Shown: positions 15,736 through 24,483, counted from the stretch's first letter. The stretch is DNA of 32,165 bases from Solirubrobacteraceae bacterium (GCA_016463765.1 JAEMQS010000037.1:1-32165), one strand, 5' to 3'. Translations and numbers: made by a program. Notes: a model not told the origin generated them from the sequence alone.

Positions 15736-16960
15736 CCTCCCGCTCGTCAGCATCGTCATCCCGACCTACAACGGCGAGCGCTACGTCGAAGCCGCCGTCG
15801 CCAGTGCCCAGGCGCAGACGTACCCCAACATCGAAATCCTCGTGAGCGACGACGGTTCACGCGACGCGACGGCGGACATCCTGCGGACGCTCGCCGCGGA
15901 CGATCCGCGCATCCGCGTCACGGTGCACCCGGAGAACATCGGACCCGTGGCGAATCAAATCGGACTGCATCACGCCGCGCGAGGAACCTTCATCAAGCCG
16001 CTGCTGCAAGACGACCTGCTCGCACCGGACGCCGTCGCGCGCCTCGTGCCAGCCCTGACCACCGACCCGGGCATCGTGCTCGGCTTCGCCCGGCGCCAGC
16101 TCATCGACGAGCACGGAGACGTGCTCCCGCACGAGCCGTGGACCCGCTCGCTCGCAGAGACCGACATCGTCGCCGATGGCTGGGAACTCGCGAGCTCCAT
16201 GCTCGAGCAGACGGCGAACCTCGTCGGTGAGGTCACGTGCGGTCTCTATCGCAAGGACGCGCTGGGAGATATCTCCGAGCTGTGGAGCCTCGACGGCAAC
16301 GTCTTCGGCCCGGTCGCTGACGTCGCGTTGTGGCTGAAGCTACTGAGCCGCGGGCGGGCGTTCTACACGCCGGAGATCCTGAGCTCGTTCCGTCAGCACG
16401 GCGCACAGTCCACCCATCGTCCCGAGGTCGCGCTCGGGGGCACGCGCGAGTGGTGCCTGCTCGTCCTGTCCGGCCGGCGACTGGGGCATCTCAGCTCGCC
16501 CCGGCGCGAGCGCCAGGCGCTGACGGCCGCACTCGCCATGGCCGCGAACGGCCTGCGCCAGGCCGCACACGATCCGGACTGGTCCGCCCGGTTGCGCGCC
16601 GTGATGCAGGAGACCCTCGGCCGGCTCGCCGATCCCGAACTGCACCCGCTGGCCCAGCACTACCCCGTGGCGGTCGCGGCCCCAGCCGTCGACCCGGTCG
16701 AGATCCGGGCGAGCGTGAGCCGGCTGCGGTCACTCGCGCAGGACGCGCAGGTCGGCCGGTGCGTCATCGCCATTCCCGTCGATGCGGTAGACACGGCGGT
16801 GCCCCACGTCGAGCACGCGCTCGGCCTGGGTCCGGACTTCGATCTCGAACTCACTCCGACGGACGCGCCCGGCGCCGTCGTCGCCGGCCCGTGGCTCGCG
16901 GTCGTGACCGGCGAGGACGCGTGGGCCGCCGACGCGGCCGAGCGCGTCCACGCGGCCTAG
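15728..16960 (+). CDS. GT2-family glycosyltransferase with the same extra C-terminal domain
   Basis: The 410-residue protein opens with a classic GT-A domain: LVSIVIPTYNGERYVEAAVA, then ILVSDDGSRDATADIL (about 37-52). LLQDDLLAPDAV near residue 95 stands where the DXD metal site is expected. The transferase part ends near 240. Residues about 324-408 (SLAQDAQVGRCVIAIPVDA ... GPWLAVVTGEDAWAA) align with residues 548-640 of the preceding glycosyltransferase. It overlaps that gene by 8 bp and ends tail-to-tail with the minus-strand methyltransferase (4-bp overlap). It is the last gene of the rightward unit. Confidence 0.9.
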   Translation: MSDLPLVSIVIPTYNGERYVEAAVASAQAQTYPNIEILVSDDGSRDATADILRTLAADDPRIRVTVHPENIGPVANQIGLHHAARGTFIKPLLQDDLLAPDAVARLVPALTTDPGIVLGFARRQLIDEHGDVLPHEPWTRSLAETDIVADGWELASSMLEQTANLVGEVTCGLYRKDALGDISELWSLDGNVFGPVADVALWLKLLSRGRAFYTPEILSSFRQHGAQSTHRPEVALGGTREWCLLVLSGRRLGHLSSPRRERQALTAALAMAANGLRQAAHDPDWSARLRAVMQETLGRLADPELHPLAQHYPVAVAAPAVDPVEIRASVSRLRSLAQDAQVGRCVIAIPVDAVDTAVPHVEHALGLGPDFDLELTPTDAPGAVVAGPWLAVVTGEDAWAADAAERVHAA

Positions 16961-17925
16961 TCCATATCGGCGAGATGCAGCTGGTGCGCGTCGCGCGCCA
17001 CCGCAGGCCCATGGCTCGGCTGGTTCTGCACCGACGCCCACAGGTCGATGGCGTCGAGATCGTCGCGCCGGACGACCCCGTCGTACGGCGCGGCCGCCTG
17101 GATCGCGGACCGCGGGTGCTGGTCGGCGGCGCCCCAGTCGGTGAGCGTCCCCCACTCCCACGAGTGCTCCTTCAGCGCCTGCAGGTACCAGTCGCCGCCA
17201 GTGGGCAGCAGCTCCTCGCGAGCCTGGCACAGGACCGACATGTAGCCGCTGCGCAGACCAGGGACCGGCGGCGTGAGGCCGAGCCCCTCGTGCTCGAAGT
17301 GCAGGCAGTCGATCGGCGCGAGGCGCAGCATCCGCAGCATGTAGTCGAACAGCGGCACGCTGAGGTACCAGAACGTGTTCGCCTCGGGCTGCAGGCGCCC
17401 CCCCGCGTTGAACTCTGCGCGGTAGCCGTCGTCGTGGAAGATGTTCGTCGAGACGACCATGAGCCCGCCTGGCCGCAGCAGCGAGCGCACGCTGGCCAGC
17501 GCCATGAGCGGCGAGTAGACGTGGTACAGGACCCCTGAGAAATTGATGAAGTCAAAGCTCTGGGGCCGGAGCTTCGCATGCAGGTCGTACAGCAGCCCGA
17601 CCGCGGCGAACTCGAAGTCCACGCCGTAGGACTGCTTGACCGCGGCCATCCGGCTGGCGCAGTGCGGGAGCGCGTCCGTGGCAACCACGCGCGACGCGCC
17701 GCGGAGGGCGAGCAGCGTCGGCAAGAGGCCCTCCATGCTTCCGATGTCCAAGCATGTGTGGCCCCCGACTTCGGCGTGGCGGGTCAGCTTCCGGGGCAGC
17801 ATCGGCAGGTCGTCGGGAAACGAACCTCGCGCGACGACGCCAGGGAAGAGTTCGATGGTGTAGTACCACGGTGCCTGACTCAGCGAGCTGGCGTAGAACT
17901 CCTCGGGAGTGGCCGGCACAGACAT
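16957..17925 (-). CDS. SAM-dependent methyltransferase, CmoB-like in its Rossmann core
   Basis: The 322-residue protein has motif I CLDIGSMEGLLPTLLALRG (about 56-74), VVATDALP after strand 2, and a FDFINFSGVLYHVYSPLMAL segment that resembles methyltransferases of the CmoB/DUF1698 type. The rest (residues 1-50 and 190-322) is not characteristic. In this setting a glycan or sugar substrate is more likely than tRNA. It is the last gene of a leftward group with the DUF354 protein and the second DegT enzyme. A TAGGGT six bases before the ATG would fit a leaderless housekeeping promoter, but no -35 is convincing. Confidence 0.83.
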   Translation of the reverse strand: MSVPATPEEFYASSLSQAPWYYTIELFPGVVARGSFPDDLPMLPRKLTRHAEVGGHTCLDIGSMEGLLPTLLALRGASRVVATDALPHCASRMAAVKQSYGVDFEFAAVGLLYDLHAKLRPQSFDFINFSGVLYHVYSPLMALASVRSLLRPGGLMVVSTNIFHDDGYRAEFNAGGRLQPEANTFWYLSVPLFDYMLRMLRLAPIDCLHFEHEGLGLTPPVPGLRSGYMSVLCQAREELLPTGGDWYLQALKEHSWEWGTLTDWGAADQHPRSAIQAAAPYDGVVRRDDLDAIDLWASVQNQPSHGPAVARDAHQLHLADMD

Positions 17926-17950
17926 GACCCGACCCTACGCCGGGCGCCGG

Positions 17951-18949
17951 TCAGCTTGCGCGACGGCAGTCCAGTAGTCCGAAGAACACCCGCGGGTCGC
18001 GGCGTACCCGCTCTATCGTGGCACCGCCTTCGCGCTTGACCAGATCGACCTCGGCCGCGTCGGTCAGCTTCTGCATCCGCCCCTCGGCAATCAGCCGCTC
18101 GTCGACCGCTCCGAGCTTACCCTCGAACGTCGTCCAAACCGGCGTGCCGAGCGCAACGGCCTCGCGGTTCATCGTGCCGCCCGCGCTGACCATGAGGTCC
18201 GCGTACGCGATGAGCGACTGCGCGTCGATCGCGCGCTCGGGGACGATGAACCCGCCGGCCTTCGTCAGCTCCTCGCGCTGCTCGGGTGTGCGGGGCAGGA
18301 CGACGGCCTGCGCGCCGCGGACACGCTCGAGCACGCCGCCGAAGAGGTCGTTCTCGAAGCGGTGGTAGAGCGACACCGCGGGCGGGGTGCGGATGACCGC
18401 GATCGGCTCTGCGGGGTTCAGGCCGAGCTCGTCGAGGATTGCCGGGTCGGGCTCGAAGTCGGCGAGGTAGTACTCCTCCTTCAGCCCCTCGTATCCGCGG
18501 ATCTTGCCCTTCGCGCCGTACGGGTGCAGGCGCTCGGGCGGGATGACGTCGGGGACGACGACCGCCTGCGCGAGCCGGCAGTTGACCGTGTGCTGGACCT
18601 TCGCCCACTCGTAGTCGAACGTCGTCGCGCACGGGATGCGCAGGACCGCGGCGGCGACGGTGATGTCGTTCGACCCGTGGCCGAGCGCGAGGTCGAACTT
18701 CTTGCGCGCGGCCCAGCGGGTCAGCGCCGTCGAGCGGGAGGCCAGGCCCACCGCCTTCGCCGCGACACGGCCGCCGCGGTGGTGGCCGACGACCTCATGC
18801 TCGATGCCGAAGCGCTCGAGCAGGCCGAGCGTCTGCGCGAAGTCGCGTGCGGTGACGCGGACGTCGTGGCCGTCGGCGCGCAGCAGCTCCACGATCGGTC
18901 GCATGACCAGGACGTGGGGGCTGTTGGTGAGGTCAATCCAGACGCGCAT
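17951..18949 (-). CDS. DUF354-family, GT-B-like protein
   Basis: The protein starts MRVWIDLTNSPHVLVMRPIV, the hallmark N-terminus of DUF354. FDLALGHGSNDI, TTFDYEWAK and the late SAGGTMNREAVALGTPVW loop are also typical of this family, which has a UDP-GlcNAc-epimerase/GT-B-like fold. Biochemical roles are poorly known; members often sit beside DegT aminotransferases and sugar epimerases. I set the start at ATG 18949 because the family motif begins there; an upstream ATG at 18985 would add 12 unrelated residues. The start overlaps the end of the second DegT gene by 17 bp, so the two are tightly linked. Confidence 0.87.
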   Translation of the reverse strand: MRVWIDLTNSPHVLVMRPIVELLRADGHDVRVTARDFAQTLGLLERFGIEHEVVGHHRGGRVAAKAVGLASRSTALTRWAARKKFDLALGHGSNDITVAAAVLRIPCATTFDYEWAKVQHTVNCRLAQAVVVPDVIPPERLHPYGAKGKIRGYEGLKEEYYLADFEPDPAILDELGLNPAEPIAVIRTPPAVSLYHRFENDLFGGVLERVRGAQAVVLPRTPEQREELTKAGGFIVPERAIDAQSLIAYADLMVSAGGTMNREAVALGTPVWTTFEGKLGAVDERLIAEGRMQKLTDAAEVDLVKREGGATIERVRRDPRVFFGLLDCRRAS

Positions 18950-20024
18950 CGGCCACCGCGGCGACGACCTCGTCGACCTGCGCACGGGTCAGCGCCGGGC
19001 CCATCGGCAGCGCGAGGTGCCGCGCCGCGGCCCGTGCCGTTCCCGACAGCGGCGCGTCGGTGCGCCACGGCGTCATCGCCACCTGCTCGTGGACGGGCTG
19101 GCGGTAGTAGGACCGCGCCCCGATACCGGCGTCGGTCAGCGCGGTGTGCAGCGCGTCGGCGCGGTCATGGCCGATGACGTAGAGGTTCCACGCAGGGTCG
19201 GCGCCGACCGCGGGGACCGGGAGGTCGACGTGCTCGCCCAGGCCCGCTTCGACGTACCAGGAGCCGACCTGGCGACGGCGGTCGCACCACGCGTGCAGAT
19301 GCGGGAGCTGCACACGCAGCACCGCGGCCTGCAGCTCGTCGAGGCGCGAGTTGTAGCCGACCTCCTCGTACGTGACCTTGTCCCGCGACCCGTGGAAACG
19401 CAGCGACCGCACCCGTTCGGCGAGCGCATCGTCGGAGGTCGTGATCGCCCCGCCGTCGCCGAAGCAGCCGAGGTTCTTCGACGGGTAGAACGAGAAGGTC
19501 CCGATCGTGCCGAGCGCCCCCGTCAGCCGACCGTCGGTGGTCTTCGATCCGGTCGCCTGCGCCGCGTCCTCGACGACCGGCACGCCGAGGGCGGCGATCT
19601 CGTCCACGGGTGCGACGTTGCCGAACAGATGGACGACGACGACGGCCTTCGTCTTGGGCGTGAGGACCGCCTTCACCGCGTCGGCGGTGACGAGGTACGT
19701 CTCCGGGTCGATGTCGCAGAACACCGGCGTGGCGCCCGTGGGCGGGATCGCCTCCGCGCTCGCGTAGAAGGTGAATGAGGGGACGACGACCTCGTCGCCC
19801 GGCCCGACCCCGAGGGCGCGTAGCGCGATGGTGATCGCCTCGGTGCCGTTGGCCACCCCGACGGCATGCGGGACCCCGTGCAGCGCGGCGAACTCCTCCT
19901 CGAAGGCCGTGACGTTCGGGCCCAGGATGTACTGCTTGGCGTCGAGGACGCCGGAGACCGCGGCGCGCAGCTCGGCGTCGAGCGGTGCGAGGGGGGCGGC
20001 GGGGTCGAAGAGGGGGACGGCCAC
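18933..20024 (-). CDS. Second DegT/DnrJ/EryC1/StrS sugar aminotransferase
   Basis: The 363-residue protein has PLFDPAAPLAPLDAEL at the start, NGTEAITIALRALGVGPGDEV, the PLP-ring Asp in VEDAAQATGS, and the Schiff-base Lys in FSFYPSKNLGCFGDGGA (about residue 183). The start is GTG at 20022-20024. It aligns along its full length with the aminotransferase at 6730 but is clearly diverged, so the two probably act on different keto-sugars or positions. It overlaps the DUF354 gene, and the pair likely forms a second sugar branch. A TACCCT seven bases before the GTG may be a leaderless -10, weakly supported. Confidence 0.92.
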   Translation of the reverse strand: MAVPLFDPAAPLAPLDAELRAAVSGVLDAKQYILGPNVTAFEEEFAALHGVPHAVGVANGTEAITIALRALGVGPGDEVVVPSFTFYASAEAIPPTGATPVFCDIDPETYLVTADAVKAVLTPKTKAVVVVHLFGNVAPVDEIAALGVPVVEDAAQATGSKTTDGRLTGALGTIGTFSFYPSKNLGCFGDGGAITTSDDALAERVRSLRFHGSRDKVTYEEVGYNSRLDELQAAVLRVQLPHLHAWCDRRRQVGSWYVEAGLGEHVDLPVPAVGADPAWNLYVIGHDRADALHTALTDAGIGARSYYRQPVHEQVAMTPWRTDAPLSGTARAAARHLALPMGPALTRAQVDEVVAAVADARLD

Positions 20025-20050
20025 GTGCGCGAGGGTACTCGCCGCCGCGG

Positions 20051-20452
20051 CTACGGCTCGACCCGCTCGACCGTGCCGGCCCGGTCGAGCCCGCGGTCGA
20101 AGGACACGACGCGGCCGACCCCGGTCGCTTCAGCGCAGGCCACGAGATACGCATCGGCGAAGTCGAGCCGGTCGTGCTCGTAGGCCTCCAGCGCGCGGAG
20201 GAGAAGAGGTTCCTGGACAACGGCGATCGAGGGGAAGGCGATGATCGCCCGCACCAGGTCGGCCACCATGCTCCGGTCAACGTCGTAGACCGACTCGAGG
20301 ACGTCGACGATCTCCGCCACGATGAGGTCGGCGAGCAGCAGCGGACCCTCGGCGGCCGCCAGGAACGCCGTGGCGCGGCGGGCCTGCTCCGGCGGATCGC
20401 CAGTGAGGTGCCGGATGAGGACGTTCGTATCGAGGAACGCCGTGGACGTCAC
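20051..20452 (-). CDS. PIN-domain ribonuclease toxin of the second module
   Basis: The 133-residue protein has the PIN acidic set: D8 (FLDTNVLIRHL), E47 (LIVAEIVDVL), D100 (LDFADAYLVA) and D119 (VVSFDRGLD). The length is standard. The start is GTG 20452, which overlaps the antitoxin stop as GTGA, a coupled order like that of the first module. It is expected to be a Mg-dependent ribonuclease held in check by the AbrB-like protein encoded just before it. It is not closely similar to the PIN toxin at 8177, so the modules were probably acquired separately. Confidence 0.9.
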   Translation of the reverse strand: MTSTAFLDTNVLIRHLTGDPPEQARRATAFLAAAEGPLLLADLIVAEIVDVLESVYDVDRSMVADLVRAIIAFPSIAVVQEPLLLRALEAYEHDRLDFADAYLVACAEATGVGRVVSFDRGLDRAGTVERVEP

Positions 20453-20697
20453 GAAAGCTTGCGCGCCCGCGCGCGGTGGGCCGCGTCGATGATGTCGTCC
20501 CACGAGCTGCCGCGCCGGTGCGCCGGGACGGGCACGGCGCCGGCGAGGTCCAGCAGGTCGCGGGTCCGGCCGATGGATGCCTGGCTGCCCTCCACCCGGA
20601 AGACCACGTGATCGCCCTCGCGCAGCCCGAGCGCGTCGCGGACCGACTTGGGGATCGTGACCTGCCCCTTGCTCGTGATCTTCGCCAGCGCTTCCAT
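20449..20697 (-). CDS. AbrB-family antitoxin of the second module
   Basis: The 82-residue protein has a textbook AbrB swapped-hairpin domain: KITSKGQVTIPKSVRDALGL, then REGDHVVFRVEG. The C-terminal tail (GSSWDDIIDAAHRARARKLS) is the likely toxin-binding part. ATG 20697 is chosen because the domain starts there and AAGGAA lies upstream as a ribosome site; longer open sequence upstream has no family similarity. It is divergent from the UppP-like gene. A CCTTAC/GTAAGG dyad just upstream is a good candidate for its own operator. Confidence 0.9.
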   Translation of the reverse strand: MEALAKITSKGQVTIPKSVRDALGLREGDHVVFRVEGSQASIGRTRDLLDLAGAVPVPAHRRGSSWDDIIDAAHRARARKLS

Positions 20698-20705
20698 GGG
20701 GGGTT

Positions 20706-20729
20706 CCTTACTTTGCGGTCGATGTAAGG
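20706..20729. promoter_or_regulatory. Dyad upstream of the second antitoxin, candidate operator
   Basis: CCTTAC (20706-20711) and GTAAGG (20724-20729) are exact inverted repeats separated by 12 nt, in the 60-bp divergent region between the antitoxin and the UppP-like gene. AbrB-type antitoxins usually bind such dyads to repress themselves. The left arm overlaps the antitoxin's ribosome site, which is an alternative reason for part of its sequence. Confidence 0.4.
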
Positions 20730-20757
20730 CTAGCACCGCGGGATATCGTCCGCCGTC

Positions 20758-21549
20758 GTGTCCACCCCGCTCAGCGTGCGCCGTGCCGCCGTGCTCGGCG
20801 TCGTCCAGGGCGCCGCGGAACTCGCGCCGGTCAGCTCCTCGGCGCACATCGCGCTGCTGGCAGGCGACATCGACGCGGGGCGGCGGCGGACCCTGGAGGT
20901 GGCGCTGCACGGTGGCACCGCACTCGTCTTGCCGTGGGTGGTGCGCGACGTCGCCACACGCCTGCCGCGGGGACTGGCGTTCCATGTGGCCGCAGCGGCG
21001 CCACCGGTGGTCGTCGGCGCGCTGGCGGCCGACGCGATCGAGCGGCGGGCCGCGAGCCGCCACGCGATCGCCGCGGGCCTGCTGGTCGGCGCGATCGCCC
21101 TGGCGGTGGCCGACCGCGCCGCTGTGGCGCAAACGTCAGCCAGAGGCGGACACACGCGCCACACCCCGGACGCGACCGCCGCCGACGGCCTCGCGCTCGG
21201 CCTCGCCCAGGCCGCCGCACTGCTCCCAGGGATCTCGCGCCGCGGCGCGACCCTCGCCGCCGCTCGCGCGCGCGGGTTCTCCCGGGAGGCCGCCGGTGAC
21301 CTCTCGTGGGCCGCGGGTGTCCCCGTGATGGCGGCGGCAGCCGCCCGCGGCGTCGCCGTCGCGGCCGCGCGCGGCGAGCTGCGCGCGGACCTGCCCGCCC
21401 TCAGCGCCGGAGCCGGCACCGCGGCGCTCACGCTCGCCGCCCTCGCGCCCGCGCGCGCGGCCATCGAACGCACCCCGTATGGCGCCTGGGCCGCATGGCG
21501 CGCCGCCGTCGCCGTGGCCGCGGTGCGCCCGCACATCCGGGTACGCTGA
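20758..21549 (+). CDS. uppP: Undecaprenyl-diphosphatase-like membrane protein (UppP/BacA family)
   Basis: The 263-residue, strongly hydrophobic protein has both family signatures. Near the N-terminus is LGVVQGAAELAPVSSSAH, corresponding to the (E/Q)xxxE and P-SS-H motifs. In the second half is LLPGISRRGATLAAA, corresponding to PGxSRSGAT with the second Ser changed to Arg. Family members remove a phosphate from undecaprenyl diphosphate to recycle the lipid carrier used in peptidoglycan and glycan assembly. The Ala-rich, variant sequence makes this a diverged member. The start is GTG 20758; a TATCGT eight bases before it would allow a leaderless mRNA. It ends 4 bp before purM and is probably co-transcribed with it. 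Confidence 0.82.
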   Translation: MSTPLSVRRAAVLGVVQGAAELAPVSSSAHIALLAGDIDAGRRRTLEVALHGGTALVLPWVVRDVATRLPRGLAFHVAAAAPPVVVGALAADAIERRAASRHAIAAGLLVGAIALAVADRAAVAQTSARGGHTRHTPDATAADGLALGLAQAAALLPGISRRGATLAAARARGFSREAAGDLSWAAGVPVMAAAAARGVAVAAARGELRADLPALSAGAGTAALTLAALAPARAAIERTPYGAWAAWRAAVAVAAVRPHIRVR

Positions 21550-21553
21550 AGCG

Positions 21554-22597
21554 GTGACCGACGCCTACGCCAAGGCTGGGGTCGACATCCAGCGCTCCGA
21601 CGACGCCGTCGGAGCTCTCGTCGGCGTCCTCAAGCAGATCCGCCTCGATCAGCCCTCCCGCTCGGTGGTGGCCAGCGGCCACTACGCCAGCGTGCTGCGC
21701 ATCGCGCCGAACCTCGGGCTCGCGCTGACCACCGACGGCGTCGGCTCGAAGATCGTCGTCGCCGAGCAGGCCGACCGGCTGGAGACCGTCGGGATCGACT
21801 GCATCGCGATGAACGTCAACGACCTCGTGTGCGTCGGCGCCGAGCCGATCGCGCTGCTCGACTACCTCGCCGTCGAGGAGCCGAACCCCGAGCGCCTGGC
21901 GCGCATCGCGGAGGGCCTGAAGACCGGCGCCGAGCTGGCGAACATCGAGATTCCGGGCGGCGAGCTCGCCGTCCTGCCCGAGGTCATCCGCGGCCATCCG
22001 TCGCCCGGCGGGTTCGACCTGTGCGGCACGGCGGTCGGCACGGTGGCGCTCGACCGGGTCGTGGGCGGCGAGGACATCCGGCCCGGGGACGCGCTCATCG
22101 GCGTGCCGTCCAGCGGCCTGCACAGCAACGGCTACACGCTCGCCCGCCGCGCGCTGCTCGAGGACGGCGGCCTGACGCTCGACGACACGCCCGAGGGCCT
22201 CGGCGTCTCCGTCGCCGACGCGCTGCTCGAGCCGACGACCATCTACGTCCGCGGCGCGCTCGCCCTGTTGGAGAGCGACATCCCGGTCGCCGGGCTGGCG
22301 CACATCACCGGCGGCGGGGTGCTGAACCTGCCGCGGCTGAACACCACGGTCGGCTGGGCGATCGACGACCCGCTGCCCGTCCTGCCCGTGTTCTCCACGG
22401 TCCAGCGCCTCGGCGCGGTCGAGGAGCGCGAGATGTGGGAGGTCTTCAACATGGGCTGCGGCTTCATCGCCGTCGTCCCCGACGACCGCGCGGACGACGC
22501 CGCAGCCCTGCTCGGCGAGCACCATCCCGGCACCCGCCGGATCGGCACGGTCACCGACGCCGAGGGCGTTGTGACCGTGCGCGACCTGCGGTTCTGA
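21554..22597 (+). CDS. purM: Phosphoribosylformylglycinamidine cyclo-ligase (AIR synthetase)
   Basis: The 347-residue length fits PurM. It catalyses the ATP-dependent ring closure of FGAM to AIR, the fifth step of purine synthesis, in the cytoplasm. Visible signatures are YAKAGVDIQ at the N-terminus, LTTDGVGSKIVVAEQ, GIDCIAMNVNDLVCVGAEP, GLHSNGYTLARRAL, HITGGGVLNLPR and FNMGCGFIAVV. I chose GTG 21554 because the conserved start (DAYAKAGVD) follows directly; longer open sequence belongs to the UppP-like gene. It is a housekeeping gene and so marks the right edge of the sugar and toxin region. It converges on the first chemoreceptor gene with a single base between stops. Confidence 0.97.
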   Translation: MTDAYAKAGVDIQRSDDAVGALVGVLKQIRLDQPSRSVVASGHYASVLRIAPNLGLALTTDGVGSKIVVAEQADRLETVGIDCIAMNVNDLVCVGAEPIALLDYLAVEEPNPERLARIAEGLKTGAELANIEIPGGELAVLPEVIRGHPSPGGFDLCGTAVGTVALDRVVGGEDIRPGDALIGVPSSGLHSNGYTLARRALLEDGGLTLDDTPEGLGVSVADALLEPTTIYVRGALALLESDIPVAGLAHITGGGVLNLPRLNTTVGWAIDDPLPVLPVFSTVQRLGAVEEREMWEVFNMGCGFIAVVPDDRADDAAALLGEHHPGTRRIGTVTDAEGVVTVRDLRF

Positions 22598-22598
22598 C

Positions 22599-24425
22599 CT
22601 AGTCGGCGACGACCTGGAAGCGCTGCACCAGCGCCTCCAGCTCCTCGGCCGTGGCCGCGAGCTCGTGGGCGCTCGCCGCGATCTGCTGCGCTGAGGCGCT
22701 GGTCTGCTCGGTCGACGCGGAGACCTGCTCGGTCGAGGCCGACGACTGCTCGGCCACCGCGGTGACCTCCTGCATGTCGTCCTGCACCCGGCGAGACGAC
22801 TGCGCGATCTGCTCGACGGCCGCGGCGATCTGGGTGACGCGCGACGCGACATCCTGGACTTCGCTGTCGATGCGACCGAACGCCTCGCGCGCCTGGGAGA
22901 CCGTGGCGGCCGACTCGTCGCTGCGCGCCGCGCCGGTCTCGACGACCTCCACGGCGCGGGCCGTCTGTCCCTGGATCTCGGCGATGAGCGACGAGATCGA
23001 GGACGCGGCGGACTGCGACTCCTCGGCGAGCTTGCGGACCTCATCGGCGACGACCGCGAACCCGCGACCCTGCTCACCGGCACGCGCGGCCTCGATCGCC
23101 GCGTTCAGCGCCAGCAGGTTCGTCTGCTCGGCGATCGTCGTGATGGTCTCCACGATGCCGCCGATCTGCTCGCTCTTGGCCCCCAGATCACGGATCGCGG
23201 CGCTCGCCTCAGCCGAAGCGGCGCGGACGGACTCCATCGCGTCCGTGGCCTGCTCGACGGCCGCGGCGCCGGCCCCGGCCATCTCCCGCGCGTGCTCGGC
23301 GACCTCCGCCGCGTCGCGGGCGTGCCCGGCGGACTCCTCCGTCGCGGTGCCGACCTGCTCGCTCGTGACCCGCGCGGACTCCACGGACTGCACCTGGCGC
23401 TGGGCGCCGGTGGCGACCTCGCTGATGGCGTTCGCGATCTCAGACACCGCGCGGCCGGCTTCGTCGGACGTGGTCGCCATCTGCTGGGACGCCGCGGACA
23501 GGGTCGACGCCGAGTTGCCGACCTTCCCGATCATCCCGCTGAGCGCCACGCGCGTGTCGTTGTAGGCCTCGACCGATGCCACGGTGTTGTCGCGCAGCGC
23601 GTTGATGGCCTGCGCCATGTCGCCGAGTTCATCCTTTGCGATGCGGGTGATCGGCGGCGTCGAGGATTCGACGGTCTGCGTGAGGTCGCCCTGTGCCATC
23701 GCCTCGATGCCGTGGCGCAGGTCGGTGGAGCAGCGGTCGCGCAGCGTCTCCAGCCGGTTGCGGCCGTCGCGGACGCTGCGGATGATGCCGCGGGCGATGA
23801 ACCACGCCACGCCGAAGCCAAGAACCACGGCCAAACCGACGAACAACAAGATCTCCTTCTTGGCCGTCGCGTAGTGCTCGCCGGCTTCGACGTCGCGCTC
23901 CTCGGCGTTCGCCTCGATCAGGTCGCCGGGCGGATCGGCGGCCGCGAGAGCCGCATCGGCGAGCTCGGACAGCTCGGCGAAGCGACCGCTGCGCACGGCC
24001 GCGAGCCCCTGGGCGGGGTCGCCCTCCCGGCTGGCCTCGACGGCCTTCCAGTACGGGTCGTACGCGGCGACGAAGGCGGCGAGCGTCTTCGTCTCCTCCG
24101 GATCGTTGGCGATCTCGCGGTAGCCCGCGATGGCCTCACGCACGGCGGCGTCGCTCTCGGCGAGCGCCTTGTCGATATCCGACTGCGCCTGGCCGGGCGG
24201 ACTGACAAGACCGAGCAGGCCGAGGCGCTGCTGCTCGGTCACCTGCAGTTCGAGGTCGCTGGCCCAGTCGGCCGCGACGAAGTCCTGCTTGAACATGTCG
24301 TCGGCGATGCTCTTGACCACGCCCAGCTGATACAGGCCGATGGCGCCGACCGCGACGATGAGCACGACGAGCAGGCCCGCACTGCCAAGCAGCTTGGTGC
24401 GGACGCCGAGACGGATACGTGACAT
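22599..24425 (-). CDS. Methyl-accepting chemotaxis protein with four-helix-type sensor domain
   Basis: The 608-residue protein has a short N-terminus ([17 protein letters not shown]), a first membrane helix (about 12-33), and an outside domain of about 155 residues, mostly helical, in the place of a 4HB_MCP sensor. A second membrane helix (about 190-212) leads to a HAMP region and a long signalling coiled coil. The hairpin tip [20 protein letters not shown] followed by [18 protein letters not shown] is the CheA/CheW contact site and is nearly invariant. No CheR-tethering pentapeptide is seen at the C-terminus (RFQVVAD). It is a paralogue of the receptor encoded just upstream. A diverged sigma-28-like element lies about 60 bp upstream. 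Confidence 0.96.
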   Translation of the reverse strand: MSRIRLGVRTKLLGSAGLLVVLIVAVGAIGLYQLGVVKSIADDMFKQDFVAADWASDLELQVTEQQRLGLLGLVSPPGQAQSDIDKALAESDAAVREAIAGYREIANDPEETKTLAAFVAAYDPYWKAVEASREGDPAQGLAAVRSGRFAELSELADAALAAADPPGDLIEANAEERDVEAGEHYATAKKEILLFVGLAVVLGFGVAWFIARGIIRSVRDGRNRLETLRDRCSTDLRHGIEAMAQGDLTQTVESSTPPITRIAKDELGDMAQAINALRDNTVASVEAYNDTRVALSGMIGKVGNSASTLSAASQQMATTSDEAGRAVSEIANAISEVATGAQRQVQSVESARVTSEQVGTATEESAGHARDAAEVAEHAREMAGAGAAAVEQATDAMESVRAASAEASAAIRDLGAKSEQIGGIVETITTIAEQTNLLALNAAIEAARAGEQGRGFAVVADEVRKLAEESQSAASSISSLIAEIQGQTARAVEVVETGAARSDESAATVSQAREAFGRIDSEVQDVASRVTQIAAAVEQIAQSSRRVQDDMQEVTAVAEQSSASTEQVSASTEQTSASAQQIAASAHELAATAEELEALVQRFQVVAD

Positions 24426-24483
24426 GGAAGGAGTCTCCGGAAGATCGGGTGAGCCTGAGACCAGGCAGGGCCTCTCGTCCGGG

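Noticed and set aside
16964..16971. A minus-strand GCCGATAT that looks like a flagellar -10
   Set aside because: It lies inside the last codons of the methyltransferase, points into the end of the convergent glycosyltransferase gene and has no -35 partner or following start codon.
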